From a virus, in the IMG/VR virus record IMGVR_UViG_3300048672_001183, positions 1 to 32,039 of that record: a DNA stretch of 32,039 nucleotides; one strand, given 5' to 3'. The translations under genes were made by a program, and so were the position numbers. This document shows, piece by piece, positions 1 to 8,773 of the stretch; the first letter of the stretch is position 1; each line of letters starts with the position of its first letter. Under the pieces are notes generated by a model. The model did no database searches. It had not been told where the DNA came from and worked only from the letters and a program-made list of their open reading frames with translations.

Positions 1-584
1 TTCAGCGTATCGATGCCAAGGTCGTGAATTGTGAATGTTGGCGAGACGAAGCCAGTAGCATTCAGCGTCGCTGTATTCGCAATGAACACATTCCCATTCG
101 AATTCACATCAACTTCAGCATTATATGCCGGAGAGATTCCGTTATCGGTGTATCCGCTGATCGCCTTGATGTTGTTGTAGTTCGATCCAACAAGCACGAT
201 TTGGCGAGAGAGCACATTCGGAAGGTTGTATGTCCAGATTGAATCGATCGAGCAACCATACGAATTCGTGAGCTTCACAGCGATGCCTGGGCGAGCAGCA
301 TCAATGTAGGTATTCACCTCAGATCCACCACCAACAATCGAGGTGCCGAAGCAATTCTCAAGGTGATACGAGATGTTGCAATTGTCAGCAGCGCACGACG
401 AGAGCAGTGTGTATCCGTGGGACTTGATGTAATACCCGGTGCCGAGCACATTATTTGCGTAGCACGAGTTGAATTGAGTTGAGGTGCCGCCAACATACGG
501 TGAGACACGGATATCAATGAAGAATCCGTATGCACCGCACTCTTGAGCGACCAAATTCGTGTATGTTGAGACGATCGGCAACAT
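1..584. repeat. Imperfect terminal overlap, left copy
   Basis: Bases 1-584 align without gaps to 31456-32039. I count 23 substitutions, about 96% identity. In the tailspike frame 21 fall at third codon positions and only two change the protein (Ala/Thr at base 128, Val/Ala at base 214). This indicates two naturally diverged versions of one gene segment, most simply overlapping contig ends from co-existing strains. An exact terminal repeat of a single virion would be identical. Confidence 0.9.
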
Positions 585-1325
585 CCAGTAGAATCCGGCT
601 GTTGGCCAAAGATCGGCGATCACATTCGTCATTACAACTTGGAATGAGATCCCGAGCCCTAGCCCATCAACGGTGAGCGAGACACCACGGGCAGTCACCG
701 CCGCTGCCTGACCAGGGCCAGTGATTCTGAAGTGCTCGAATCGAGCACCTTCTGGTGGATTGTTGAAGACGATCCCATCAACGGCCAGCGTTGAGCCGTT
801 GAACACGGTTGTGGTAGATGTCTCACCAACAATGCCCATACAATCTGGTGCCGAAGCATTCGACAGCGAGCCAGTAATCTTGTATGTGCCAGCTGGAGCA
901 TAGATGTATGTCTTTGCCGTAGAAGCGGCAGCCATTGCCGAGCGAATAGCCGTAGTAGAATCAAGAACGCCAAGTGGGTCTGCACCGTATCCGAGGATGT
1001 TGATTCCACCTGGTGAGCCAGCAGAGCCAGAAGTTGTTGATCCAGATGCGCCAGTGATGTTATCGACGGTGTTCAGCGTTACTCCGGCTGAGGTCTTCAC
1101 AACGAATCGATAAACCTTCGTGGAATCAAGATAGATGTCGGCTTCACCAACTGAATTCAATACAACTGGATTCGTGTTCGCCGTGATACCTGTTGTTGAG
1201 GTGTAAGTTGTTTGAAGTGTCGAAGACCCCGAGACATAGGTATAAACGAGGCCGCCACTAAGCAGGGCGCCATTCGTGTCGAATGCCTTGAATTTGATGG
1301 CTGGTGAGATCACGGCTGTCGTCAT
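1..1325 (-). CDS. Tailspike, N-terminal part (runs off the left edge)
   Basis: This is the 5' part of the receptor-binding tailspike. The ATG at 1325-1323 overlaps the TGA of the upstream 64-aa gene (ATGA). The frame stays open for 441 codons to the window edge. The protein begins MTTAVISPAIKFKAFDTNG. Residues 1 to about 95 resemble a podoviral head-binding domain (NPVVLNSVGEADIYLD, then YRFVVKTSAGVTLNTVDNI). After a Ser/Gly linker comes GYGADPLGVLDSTTAIRSAM, the usual entry motif of pectate-lyase-3 type beta-helices. Codon 248 begins at base 584, which corresponds exactly to base 32039, where the frame continues in the right-hand piece. The joined protein would be 702 aa. A glycan-cleaving role is inferred from the fold; no catalytic residues were identified. 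Confidence 0.82.
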   Translation of the reverse strand, partial: MTTAVISPAIKFKAFDTNGALLSGGLVYTYVSGSSTLQTTYTSTTGITANTNPVVLNSVGEADIYLDSTKVYRFVVKTSAGVTLNTVDNITGASGSTTSGSAGSPGGINILGYGADPLGVLDSTTAIRSAMAAASTAKTYIYAPAGTYKITGSLSNASAPDCMGIVGETSTTTVFNGSTLAVDGIVFNNPPEGARFEHFRITGPGQAAAVTARGVSLTVDGLGLGISFQVVMTNVIADLWPTAGFYWMLPIVSTYTNLVAQECGAYGFFIDIRVSPYVGGTSTQFNSCYANNVLGTGYYIKSHGYTLLSSCAADNCNISYHLENCFGTSIVGGGSEVNTYIDAARPGIAVKLTNSYGCSIDSIWTYNLPNVLSRQIVLVGSNYNNIKAISGYTDNGISPAYNAEVDVNSNGNVFIANTATLNATGFVSPTFTIHDLGIDTL

Positions 1326-1516
1326 TTAGGATCCTTCTTTGTTCGTTTCGTATTTACAGGATTCTTGACCTCTGCGAGGGCTCGAGCTTCAGCGATCTCT
1401 CGGTGCATTGCCTCAACAGCCCGAGAATACCGCTGGACATCTTGATCAAGCGAGAGATCTGGTGGATCGAGGCGATATTTTGCCACGATCTCTGCAATTT
1501 TAGCATCAATGTCCAT
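1322..1516 (-). CDS. Small hypothetical protein, 64 aa
   Basis: The protein starts MDIDAKIAEIVAKYRLDPPD and ends in a Lys-rich tail (NTKRTKKDPK). It is mostly helical and charged, with no signal peptide or membrane segment. Its ATG directly follows the TAA of the 799-aa ejection protein, and its TGA overlaps the ATG of the tailspike, so translation is probably coupled through all three. I do not recognise the family. Position suggests a small virion or assembly protein made with the tailspike, but the sequence gives no proof. Confidence 0.75.
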   Translation of the reverse strand: MDIDAKIAEIVAKYRLDPPDLSLDQDVQRYSRAVEAMHREIAEARALAEVKNPVNTKRTKKDPK

Positions 1517-3916
1517 TTACTTCTTCCAAGAGATGTTTGTTTGATCTTTGACAACAAGGCCGTTTGGCATCTTACGATATTTTTGACCGTCCTTCATAAA
1601 GACCTCACTTTGCCCTGAAGCTTCAGCTGGTGCTGGTGCCTTAGCCCGGCTCTTAAGCTCATCTTGTGCCAGAAGCTTCGCTTCTGTTAGACGATCAAGC
1701 ACTGCCTTTTTGCCGCCAGGCCCGAGAGGCGAAGACCGAGAGGCTTGGTATGCCCCAACATCACCAGCAGCGGCTGAAGAAGTGCTGATGTTATGCGCAT
1801 CCTTCATTGAGAGCGCCCTTCCGTATTGGGTTGTCTTGAAGTGCTTCAAACCACCCGAAGCAGCATCAACCACTGCCTGAAGCTCCTCTTCAGTGAGGCC
1901 CTTAAGAGCCTCAGGAGAGACCCGAAGTGAAGCTGTTTCAACCCCGCCGTCCTTGATCAACGGAAGAAGCTCCCGGATTTTGTCTGCAGATACGACTGGA
2001 CCTTTAGAGGCTTCTGGGATGTTCGAGACCTTAGCGCCCTTGGCTTCTGCTGCTTTAGCCTTCAGCATTTGAACAATCGATGAATCAGGCTTCGCTTCTT
2101 CAACTACAGATGTTGCAGCCTTTGCGGCCTTTGATGCTGCTTGTCGCTCATTGATTTGCTTCAGCAGGGCAGCGCCGGCGCTCATTGGCTCTGCTTCGAC
2201 TACAGCTGGCGATACAGAAGTAGGTGCTGCTTCAGATACAGGAGCACCAGGTGCAGCAGGACCTTGCCCTGGCTCGGCATCAAGAATGTTTTGCTTGATT
2301 TGCTGAAGACGAGATTGCACCGGTGACACAGCCGCCGAGGCAGATGGTGCTTCAATAGCCTTTGCCACGCCGGCAACACCTTCAGCGATCTGCGCTGTTG
2401 TCTTAGCCCCAGAGAGCCGGATCAATGCATCACGAGAAGCTGGTGAATTCAGAAGCCACGAGAATACCTTATCGCCGATCTTCGCTCCAATCAAGTCTGT
2501 AGCAGCCCCGATCGGATTTGACAGTGCGTGACCAACCTCACGAAGCAGAATACCGACGCCGATTACATTCAGTGTGTCTGACGGCTTCACTGTAGAAGCA
2601 AGATCTTCAAGCTTCGAGGTGCTTTGAAGAAGCTTCTCAAGGCCTTGGAGCGTCCAGGCTTGCTCACCCTTTAGGGCTTGCCCGCTGATCCCGAGCGTCT
2701 TGTGGATATCGCTAACCTTCGAGGCAAGAGCACCAAGATCGACAACTCCATTAGTTGTGGTGCTCTTGGCGGCTGTTTCAAGCATCCCAGCAAGAGCAGC
2801 ATTCTTGCCGTCAGCAGAGAGGCCGCTATAAATCGGAGACATCGCCAGTGGATTTTGAAGTGGGAGCTTCGAGACATCTACCTCTTTGCTGAGCACTGAT
2901 CCCCAGTCATCGGCACCACCCTGAAGTGCCTTTACAGCATTCCCTGGGATCGTTTGCGCAACTGCGGCTTTTTCTGGCACGGCTGTGCCAACACCTGAGA
3001 GTGATTTTACAAAAGGTGTTCTAGCAGCGAATGCTTGAATAGACGAGATCGGAGCAGAGCCGGTTGCTTCGGCCATACCAACAGCACGATCTGCGCCAAG
3101 AGCCTTTGCAGTGCCGATCACATCCCCAGCAGCCGCACCATTTGGATTTAGGCCTCTTGCCGCTGCCTTCGCACCCATACCGGCAGCCTTAAACAAGCCG
3201 CCAGTTACGGCACCAGCAACAGCACCACCTGTCATATCCTCTGGGCTGCCAATAGCACCGTAGATCGCACCTTCAACTGGAAGAGCGATAGCACCAGCAC
3301 CGACAACAGGGAGAGCAGCACCAGCCGTAATCGCAACTGGGGCAGCAGCAAGAACACCTGAGGTGAGCTTACCAGCACCACGAGAGAGTGGAGCATCGTA
3401 TCCACCATTGTATTGGCTGTTGTCTTCACCCTTCATCTGACGCTGTGTGAAGTTTGATTGGCGAAGCATCTGCTCGAATTTTGCCGCCTCTTGATCAGCA
3501 GGATTTCGCCACACCGTTGCAAGCTTATTTCCGAGCGACTGCATCTGCTCAACCATACCCTGATTGAAGTTTTGTCCAACACCAACCTTTGATAGGCCAG
3601 TATCAATCAGATCAGCATCGTAACCGAGCGGCTTCTGATTATCCTTCAGAGCAGCGTCGAAGTTGTAATTCTTCGACTGAGCGATCAGCTTTGGATCAAG
3701 GCCCCAGAGCTTTGCTGCCCGAACAAGGTCATCCTTCGTGGCATTCGGGTGGATGTATGTTTCTTCTGGTTTTACAACCTTAGGCGCTTCAGCTTGAGTT
3801 GGAGTATCCGGTGGCGTCCAAGATTGTTTTCCAAGCTTCGGCACAGAGGCAGGCACTGGATTTGGATCACCTGAAGGCAGAGCCTGCATAGGTGTGTCTG
3901 GTGGTGTCCAAGCCAT
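1517..3916 (-). CDS. Large internal virion / DNA ejection-type protein, 799 aa
   Basis: This is the third and largest of three consecutive Ala/Gln/Gly-rich proteins, placed where P22-like phages keep their ejection proteins (gp7, gp20, gp16). The N-terminus carries a duplicated WTPPDTP motif (residues 3-9 and about 33-39). Residues of roughly 200-280 form a Gly/Ala-rich hydrophobic stretch that could insert in a membrane during ejection. The C-terminal half is Ala/Lys-rich and helical. I looked for a lytic transglycosylase motif and saw none. The start ATG overlaps the TAA of the 616-aa gene (TAATG) and has an AGGGG ribosome site. The role is inferred from position and composition, not from a recognised domain. 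Confidence 0.65.
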   Translation of the reverse strand: MAWTPPDTPMQALPSGDPNPVPASVPKLGKQSWTPPDTPTQAEAPKVVKPEETYIHPNATKDDLVRAAKLWGLDPKLIAQSKNYNFDAALKDNQKPLGYDADLIDTGLSKVGVGQNFNQGMVEQMQSLGNKLATVWRNPADQEAAKFEQMLRQSNFTQRQMKGEDNSQYNGGYDAPLSRGAGKLTSGVLAAAPVAITAGAALPVVGAGAIALPVEGAIYGAIGSPEDMTGGAVAGAVTGGLFKAAGMGAKAAARGLNPNGAAAGDVIGTAKALGADRAVGMAEATGSAPISSIQAFAARTPFVKSLSGVGTAVPEKAAVAQTIPGNAVKALQGGADDWGSVLSKEVDVSKLPLQNPLAMSPIYSGLSADGKNAALAGMLETAAKSTTTNGVVDLGALASKVSDIHKTLGISGQALKGEQAWTLQGLEKLLQSTSKLEDLASTVKPSDTLNVIGVGILLREVGHALSNPIGAATDLIGAKIGDKVFSWLLNSPASRDALIRLSGAKTTAQIAEGVAGVAKAIEAPSASAAVSPVQSRLQQIKQNILDAEPGQGPAAPGAPVSEAAPTSVSPAVVEAEPMSAGAALLKQINERQAASKAAKAATSVVEEAKPDSSIVQMLKAKAAEAKGAKVSNIPEASKGPVVSADKIRELLPLIKDGGVETASLRVSPEALKGLTEEELQAVVDAASGGLKHFKTTQYGRALSMKDAHNISTSSAAAGDVGAYQASRSSPLGPGGKKAVLDRLTEAKLLAQDELKSRAKAPAPAEASGQSEVFMKDGQKYRKMPNGLVVKDQTNISWKK

Positions 3917-5766
3917 TACTGCCCCTTCGTGTAAAGTGTCTTTCCGTCGGCTCCGTAGTATTTAGCACCATTAGGCAAAGCCTTGTATGCCGCCTCAGAA
4001 GTCACAATCGGCATCGAGGCAGAAGGGCCACCTGGGACGCCAAGTTGAACACGGGCAGTGCCACCTGAAGGTGTAGGTGTTCCGGTGTTTGATGGAAGCT
4101 CACCAGAAGTTTGTGGTGTGTATGACGGCTTCAGCGGCTGATAAACACCCTTGCCAATTTCAACCAGGGCACGGTTGTTCCCATCAAGCACTTGAGTATT
4201 CCGATCACGAATAGCCTTCGCATAATCTGACGCATACTGAAGCGAATTCAGAATACCATCGATATTCCGACCAGACGAGAGATCAAGCTTCCCAGTGAGA
4301 GCATTGTGAGCAAGCTCCATTCGCTTGTCAGAAGTGCCAGCACCCTTCTGTCCAGTGATTGACAAGTTGCTAAGCTCAAGCTCAGTGAGTGAGCCCTCGA
4401 TGCGCTTCAGCAGAGTGTCAGTAATATTCGTCTTCCCTGAAGCAACATCTGCACCAAGATATTTCACCACTGCCGCCTTCGCTGACGGCGGCAGATTTTC
4501 AGCAGCAACGAAGTATGCTCCACCTGGCCCGGCCTTCAGTGCGCCATTCTTCAAGAGGGTGGTAACGATGTTGATGTCATCTCGAGCCTGATTTGTGCGA
4601 TCGATCAGCGAGACTGATGCAGCCGCCTTTTCATTCAACGCTTCAGCTTCCTTGACACGAGCAACCTGCAATGTGCCTTGTGAGACAGCAAGCTGCCCAC
4701 GAGAAGTATTCGCATTCATCATACCGATGCGTGTTTCATCAGCACGACGCTTGATTTCAGAGGCAGTATCAGCAAGCTTCCGTTGTGTTTCTTGCTGCTC
4801 TTGCATCGACTTCGACGACATAGCGTCAGATTGAAGTTGCTGTAGCCCTTCTGGCTTCGATACATCATACCCAAGAGCAGCAGCCTGTGAGAGACCAAGT
4901 GCCTGCGTTGATGGATCCTTCGACACAACCAACTTGTATGCATCAGAAGCGCTGTTTTGACGATGCTCACGAGCTGCAGCTGCAGCCTTTACTGCTGCGT
5001 CAGTAGCGTCGTATCCTTCTTTTCGAGCGTGCGCTTCTTCGTATGCCACCTTGGCGATATTTTGTGCCTGCGTCGAGCGGGCGGCAATCATTCCGGCCTT
5101 CCACTCGAGGGCCTTTTGAATTGGCACACCAGCATCAAGCTGCGCCTGAACGCCGAGATCCAGATTTTCGTCTGAGTAAAAATTCGGCATCGTGCCAGTG
5201 AGATTTGGCGAAGTAGCAAGATGCTGCTCGATGTGAGTTGGATTTGTTGGATCAGGCTCTTGCGCCGCCTTGTATTCTGTAGGTGGTGCTGGCTGTGGAG
5301 ACGGCGCAGCTTGATCTGTTGATCCTTCTGGTGCTGGGCCTGCAGCATTCTCTTGTGCGTGTTCGTATCGAGAGAAGTCGCCAGTTGTCAGTGGCTGCCC
5401 TTGTTGTGGGGTGCCTTGAGCTTGAACAGCCGGTGCCTGTGGAGCTTGTTGTGCTGGAGCTGGTTGATTAGCCTGAACACGAGCCATATTCTTTTGAACA
5501 ACAGCATTATTCCAATTTGAGAGGCCGGCCATTTGGGCTCGGTATTGATCAAGTTGGATCTGTGATGTTTGATTTACAATCTGCTGCCCTTCAGCAGCAG
5601 CCTTGTTGTGTGCTGCTGCTGAAGCAAGCTGGTCTGCAGTCGCTTGTGGAATACCTGCGGCGAGCTCTGCCTGGCGGTATTGTGCTGCGGCCTGCTGATT
5701 TGCCGCACTACCCCACTGCTCAGCAGAGGTAGATGGCATCATCGGATTGATTGACGAGATTGGCAT
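3916..5766 (-). CDS. Internal virion / DNA ejection-type protein, 616 aa
   Basis: This protein is rich in Ala, Gln and Pro. The N-terminal third has many AAAQ/QQAA runs and a Pro/Gln linker (about residues 120-170). The middle is long, charged and probably coiled coil (EEAHARKEGYDATDAAVKAA onward). The C-terminus is Gly/Pro/Thr-rich and ends GAKYYGADGKTLYTKGQ. It lies between the 522- and 799-aa proteins in the ejection cluster, which together match the count and order of the P22 ejection genes. GGAT precedes the ATG at 5766. No enzymatic motif is visible. An ejection role is inferred from order, size and low complexity. Confidence 0.62.
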   Translation of the reverse strand: MPISSINPMMPSTSAEQWGSAANQQAAAQYRQAELAAGIPQATADQLASAAAHNKAAAEGQQIVNQTSQIQLDQYRAQMAGLSNWNNAVVQKNMARVQANQPAPAQQAPQAPAVQAQGTPQQGQPLTTGDFSRYEHAQENAAGPAPEGSTDQAAPSPQPAPPTEYKAAQEPDPTNPTHIEQHLATSPNLTGTMPNFYSDENLDLGVQAQLDAGVPIQKALEWKAGMIAARSTQAQNIAKVAYEEAHARKEGYDATDAAVKAAAAAREHRQNSASDAYKLVVSKDPSTQALGLSQAAALGYDVSKPEGLQQLQSDAMSSKSMQEQQETQRKLADTASEIKRRADETRIGMMNANTSRGQLAVSQGTLQVARVKEAEALNEKAAASVSLIDRTNQARDDINIVTTLLKNGALKAGPGGAYFVAAENLPPSAKAAVVKYLGADVASGKTNITDTLLKRIEGSLTELELSNLSITGQKGAGTSDKRMELAHNALTGKLDLSSGRNIDGILNSLQYASDYAKAIRDRNTQVLDGNNRALVEIGKGVYQPLKPSYTPQTSGELPSNTGTPTPSGGTARVQLGVPGGPSASMPIVTSEAAYKALPNGAKYYGADGKTLYTKGQ

Positions 5767-5775
5767 TCTAAATCC

Positions 5776-7344
5776 TTACTTCCGTGATTTTTCAACTGCG
5801 TTCAGCCGCTTATTCAACTCTGCCACTGCGGCAAGAGCGAATGACATCGCCTTCGGCCCATCAATTTCAAGAGGACCCTGTGGTGACCGATTTACCATCG
5901 AGCCGGCAGGTGTCTTTTGAACATCCTGTGCGATCACACCGACCTGCTTTCCGGCAGGTGTTCCAAGTTGTGATTGGGCCTGTTGGGTATATTCGTATGT
6001 CTTAGCGTGCATCCCGTCAAGCGAGCGATTTATATCACTCGAAGAGAGTGCCGAGATATCTTGCTTCGTGTTTTCATCCGAGAAGATACTACCAAGGAAT
6101 GATCCAGCCGCCTTGCCGATAGCAGAGCCAATTGGGCCGCCGAAGTATGATCCAACAGCAGAGCCGACCATACCAAGATTTTTCTCAGCCTGGGCGTGTG
6201 GATCGGTTTGAGCCGCTTGCGGGGCTGGCGAGGCCGTAGTGCCTGAAGCAGTAGTGCCAGCAGGAGTTGTCCCTGCTTGTGGAGCTACATTTTGAATTGA
6301 GGTGCCCGATGAGCCCATCGGATGCACAGCAACATTCACAGCCTGCGGCCCTTGCATTCCTGCGGCGATCATCGACGAGAGATCACCTGCGTGGATCGGC
6401 TCAACCTGTGTTTTTGTCTGCTCATCGCTAAACCAATCAGAGATAGCGCCGACTGCATTCGAGATGCCTTCAGAGCCACCAACAGCATTGTAAAGCTGAG
6501 ATCCCGCTTGAATAAGCTGTCCGGCTTGTCCGATCTTGTTCGCAGTTGAATTCGCACCACCATTAGCCGTGACTGCCTGACCAGTGTAATTCGCTTGAGT
6601 TTGACCAAGGTTTTGATTTAGCTGAGCCAGATCGGATTGAGTATTCCCAGTGTTCGCCATCTGATACCCAAGCGCCTGAACACCTGCATTAGCGATAGGC
6701 GTAAGAAGCCCAGTGCCAGCAAGGCCACCTTGATACAGCTGTGAGCCGATGTTTGCCCGTTGTGATCGATCGGCGAGAGCATTCGTGACAGCATTCCCAT
6801 AATTTTGCGAAGCGAGGCCTGAAGCATACGAAGTCAGATCCTTCAAGGCCGAGCCTGACAGGACACCACCACGGGCTGCTGCGGAGCCTTGAATAGCATT
6901 CATACCCTGCTGCATCGTGAATTGCATCGACGGGTCAAGGAATGAATTTACATCAAGCGGAGCGCCTTGAAGATTTTGAAGGTTTCCAATTGCTTGCTGC
7001 CCAGCGCCAACATATGGATTTACATTCTGCTGAATTTGATTTCCAACGCCAGCCCCAGCTTGAATGAACGGCGTAGTCAGATTTGTGCCTGCTTGGTAAA
7101 GGTTATTCACCGTTCCCATAGCATTCTGAATGCCAGTTTGAGCCTGATTTGAGGCAGTGTTGATACCAGCCTGAGTGTTCGCTCCAGTCTTGTATTGTCC
7201 GTATGCGCCAAGGGCGCCCTGCAGTGCGGATCCAACACCAGCCCAGTTAGTGCCCGATGAAGTTGGATCATTTACGGCTTGGTAATCACCGTATCCTGCA
7301 GTTGGATCAGCCGGATTTGCGAGTGCGTCAATTAGTGCGCCCAT
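5776..7344 (-). CDS. Internal virion protein with C-terminal S74-like (endosialidase chaperone) domain, 522 aa
   Basis: Residues 1-290 are Gln/Asn/Gly/Ala-rich, with a stretch seen in many phage ejection-type proteins (NPYVGAGQQAIGNLQNLQ, then GSAAARGGVLSGSALKDLTS). Residues of about 415-522 resemble an intramolecular chaperone of the endosialidase/S74 type: SDENTKQDI with the expected Ser and Lys (about S422, K427), HAKTYEYTQQ, GVIAQDVQKTPAG, and a final helix AVAELNKRLNAVEKSRK. A second, degenerate copy of the opening motif (DWFSDEQTKTQV) sits near residues 304-314 without the rest of the domain. GGAG precedes the ATG at 7344. It is first in the ejection cluster. Whether the chaperone cleaves itself off cannot be told from sequence. 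Confidence 0.65.
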   Translation of the reverse strand: MGALIDALANPADPTAGYGDYQAVNDPTSSGTNWAGVGSALQGALGAYGQYKTGANTQAGINTASNQAQTGIQNAMGTVNNLYQAGTNLTTPFIQAGAGVGNQIQQNVNPYVGAGQQAIGNLQNLQGAPLDVNSFLDPSMQFTMQQGMNAIQGSAAARGGVLSGSALKDLTSYASGLASQNYGNAVTNALADRSQRANIGSQLYQGGLAGTGLLTPIANAGVQALGYQMANTGNTQSDLAQLNQNLGQTQANYTGQAVTANGGANSTANKIGQAGQLIQAGSQLYNAVGGSEGISNAVGAISDWFSDEQTKTQVEPIHAGDLSSMIAAGMQGPQAVNVAVHPMGSSGTSIQNVAPQAGTTPAGTTASGTTASPAPQAAQTDPHAQAEKNLGMVGSAVGSYFGGPIGSAIGKAAGSFLGSIFSDENTKQDISALSSSDINRSLDGMHAKTYEYTQQAQSQLGTPAGKQVGVIAQDVQKTPAGSMVNRSPQGPLEIDGPKAMSFALAAVAELNKRLNAVEKSRK

Positions 7345-7354
7345 TTAGTGCTCC

Positions 7355-7690
7355 TTAAGACAGCTCGATGCCAGATGCCTTGGCAATAACAACAGTGCCA
7401 GCATCTGCGATCATTTGAATACAGCCACTTGGTGCCAACATTGCGCCAAGCGCTTGATACGGCACCCAAGTCTCACCGGCGGCAAGCGTCTTGTTTTTGA
7501 TGATGTAGTCAGCTGTAGTCGGAGCCGCATTCGTTGGTGTCAGATAAACTGACACGATGTGATTTACCGTGTCAGTATTCGTGATCGAGAATTGCGTGAT
7601 CCGGGTGTAGGTGCCAGCAGGAGTAGCGTAATACACGGCTGCTGAAGTTGTGAGGGCAGCACCTTGGATGAGCGGTTTTGCAAGATACAT
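7355..7690 (-). CDS. Small virion-associated protein, 111 aa
   Basis: This is a compact, probably all-beta protein (YTRITQFSITNTDTVNHIVS, AAGETWVPYQALGAMLAPSG). Small proteins of this look are common among phage structural genes, near head decoration or tail genes. The ATG at 7690 has a GGAC ribosome site, and a copy of the recurrent promoter motif lies 24 nt upstream, so it probably opens a transcript that continues into the ejection genes. No catalytic motif or membrane helix is seen. The exact location in the virion is unknown. Confidence 0.7.
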   Translation of the reverse strand: MYLAKPLIQGAALTTSAAVYYATPAGTYTRITQFSITNTDTVNHIVSVYLTPTNAAPTTADYIIKNKTLAAGETWVPYQALGAMLAPSGCIQMIADAGTVVIAKASGIELS

Positions 7691-7713
7691 TCTAAATGTC
7701 CTTCAAGTAGTAG

Positions 7714-7725
7714 TGTATTTAGTGG
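7714..7725 (-). promoter_or_regulatory. Putative phage promoter motif (CCACTAAATACA)
   Basis: Read on the minus strand this is CCACTAAATACA, one base from the consensus CCGCTAAATACA. It overlaps the TAA of the S74 fiber gene and lies 24 nt before the ATG of the 111-aa gene. No hairpin follows it, as at most late sites. Confidence 0.6.
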
Positions 7726-8771
7726 TTTGAAGCGTATTGCTCCAGGGCTTCAATACGAGCAACAAGGGATTTGATAGTGACTTGTTGCTCTTGAACAGTT
7801 GCCGTTAGCAATGGCACCAGAAGCGAGACATTCATTGTCTGGAATTCTGGGCCGTCCTTTACACCAATGACTGCTTCAGGAACAACTTCTTGCACCTCGT
7901 GCGCAATAAAACCATCGACCGTCACATCAGGTGTAGTTAGGAAGTTGTATCGGACAGGGCGAAGTTGCATCAATCGTGTTGAAGGTGCCACAATCGGCAC
8001 AATGTTATCCTTCAACCGATAGTCAGACGGGCTTGAATTTGTGATCGTTACTGCGCCAGTCGATCCAGATAGTGAGATGCCAGTGCCGGCTGTCACAGAG
8101 GTGACACAAGTGCCGTTTGAGGCAGATGTGATCCGACCAGTGCTATCAACCGTGAGCGATGAATATGTGTAAGATCCTGGTGACACGGCTGTTGTTGGCA
8201 GATAAGTTGAGCCAATTGTGCCGGACGAGATGTTCGAGGCATTCAAGGAAGTAATACCAGATCCAGGCCCAGTGATTGTGCCCGTAACACCTAGCGTCGA
8301 AGCCATTGTGACGGCGCCTGCAAATGATGAAGCACCAACTTGAATACCCAGTGCTGAGATATTCCCAGAGTGCAAAACAGTATCGAGCGAAGTAGTTGCA
8401 TTCACTGCCGCAAGCACGAAACCGAGATTGAAGTCTGCTGGTGGGATCTCGACTTCTGGTGTGCCGTGGATATCGCCAAGAAGCCCAGAGACATCGAAGT
8501 TAGTCTCACGGACCATCTCGATGTATGAGAGCAGTGCGCCTTGAAGGGCTAGCTCGAGCTCTGAGCGGATAGCAAACAACTGGGCTTCTGATGCAGCCGA
8601 GGCTTGAGCCGTATCAAGGGCATCATAGATGCTATCGCCGGTTGAGGCACCCGTCCGCTGCCACATCTGTTGAAACCACTTAAACCAGGCTGGTGACATC
8701 GCCCCAGATCGATCCTGAAGTGGCTCCTTGAATGGTGGTGGTGGAAGATTTGTCACATACGCTGTTGTCAT
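7719..8771 (-). CDS. Tail fiber-like protein with C-terminal S74 chaperone domain, 350 aa
   Basis: The N-terminus (PPPPFKEPLQDRSGAMSPAW, then FKWFQQMWQRTG) resembles attachment regions of podoviral fibers. Residues of about 130-245 are fiber-type beta repeats, including SPGSYTYSSLTVDSTGRIT, shared with the 903-aa fiber. Residues of about 249-350 form a peptidase S74 intramolecular chaperone: SDYRLKDNI carries the Ser-Lys dyad (about S249, K254), then VDGFIAHEVQEVVPEAV and a terminal trimerising coiled coil ending LVARIEALEQYASNH. The domain normally assembles a trimer and then cleaves itself away. The start is at 8771 with a GGAGTGG site; two nucleotides separate it from the upstream TAA. A GTG 9 nt upstream is less likely. 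Confidence 0.8.
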   Translation of the reverse strand: MTTAYVTNLPPPPFKEPLQDRSGAMSPAWFKWFQQMWQRTGASTGDSIYDALDTAQASAASEAQLFAIRSELELALQGALLSYIEMVRETNFDVSGLLGDIHGTPEVEIPPADFNLGFVLAAVNATTSLDTVLHSGNISALGIQVGASSFAGAVTMASTLGVTGTITGPGSGITSLNASNISSGTIGSTYLPTTAVSPGSYTYSSLTVDSTGRITSASNGTCVTSVTAGTGISLSGSTGAVTITNSSPSDYRLKDNIVPIVAPSTRLMQLRPVRYNFLTTPDVTVDGFIAHEVQEVVPEAVIGVKDGPEFQTMNVSLLVPLLTATVQEQQVTIKSLVARIEALEQYASNH

Positions 8772-8773
8772 TT

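Noticed and set aside
1-1325. Two tandem tailspike genes
   Set aside because: Each end holds only part of the gene, and the two parts join in frame at exactly corresponding bases; overlapping contig ends explain this more simply.
1517-3916. Lytic transglycosylase domain in the large ejection protein
   Set aside because: I looked for the Glu-Ser and GLMQ-type motifs of SLT domains and found none; only composition supports a virion role.
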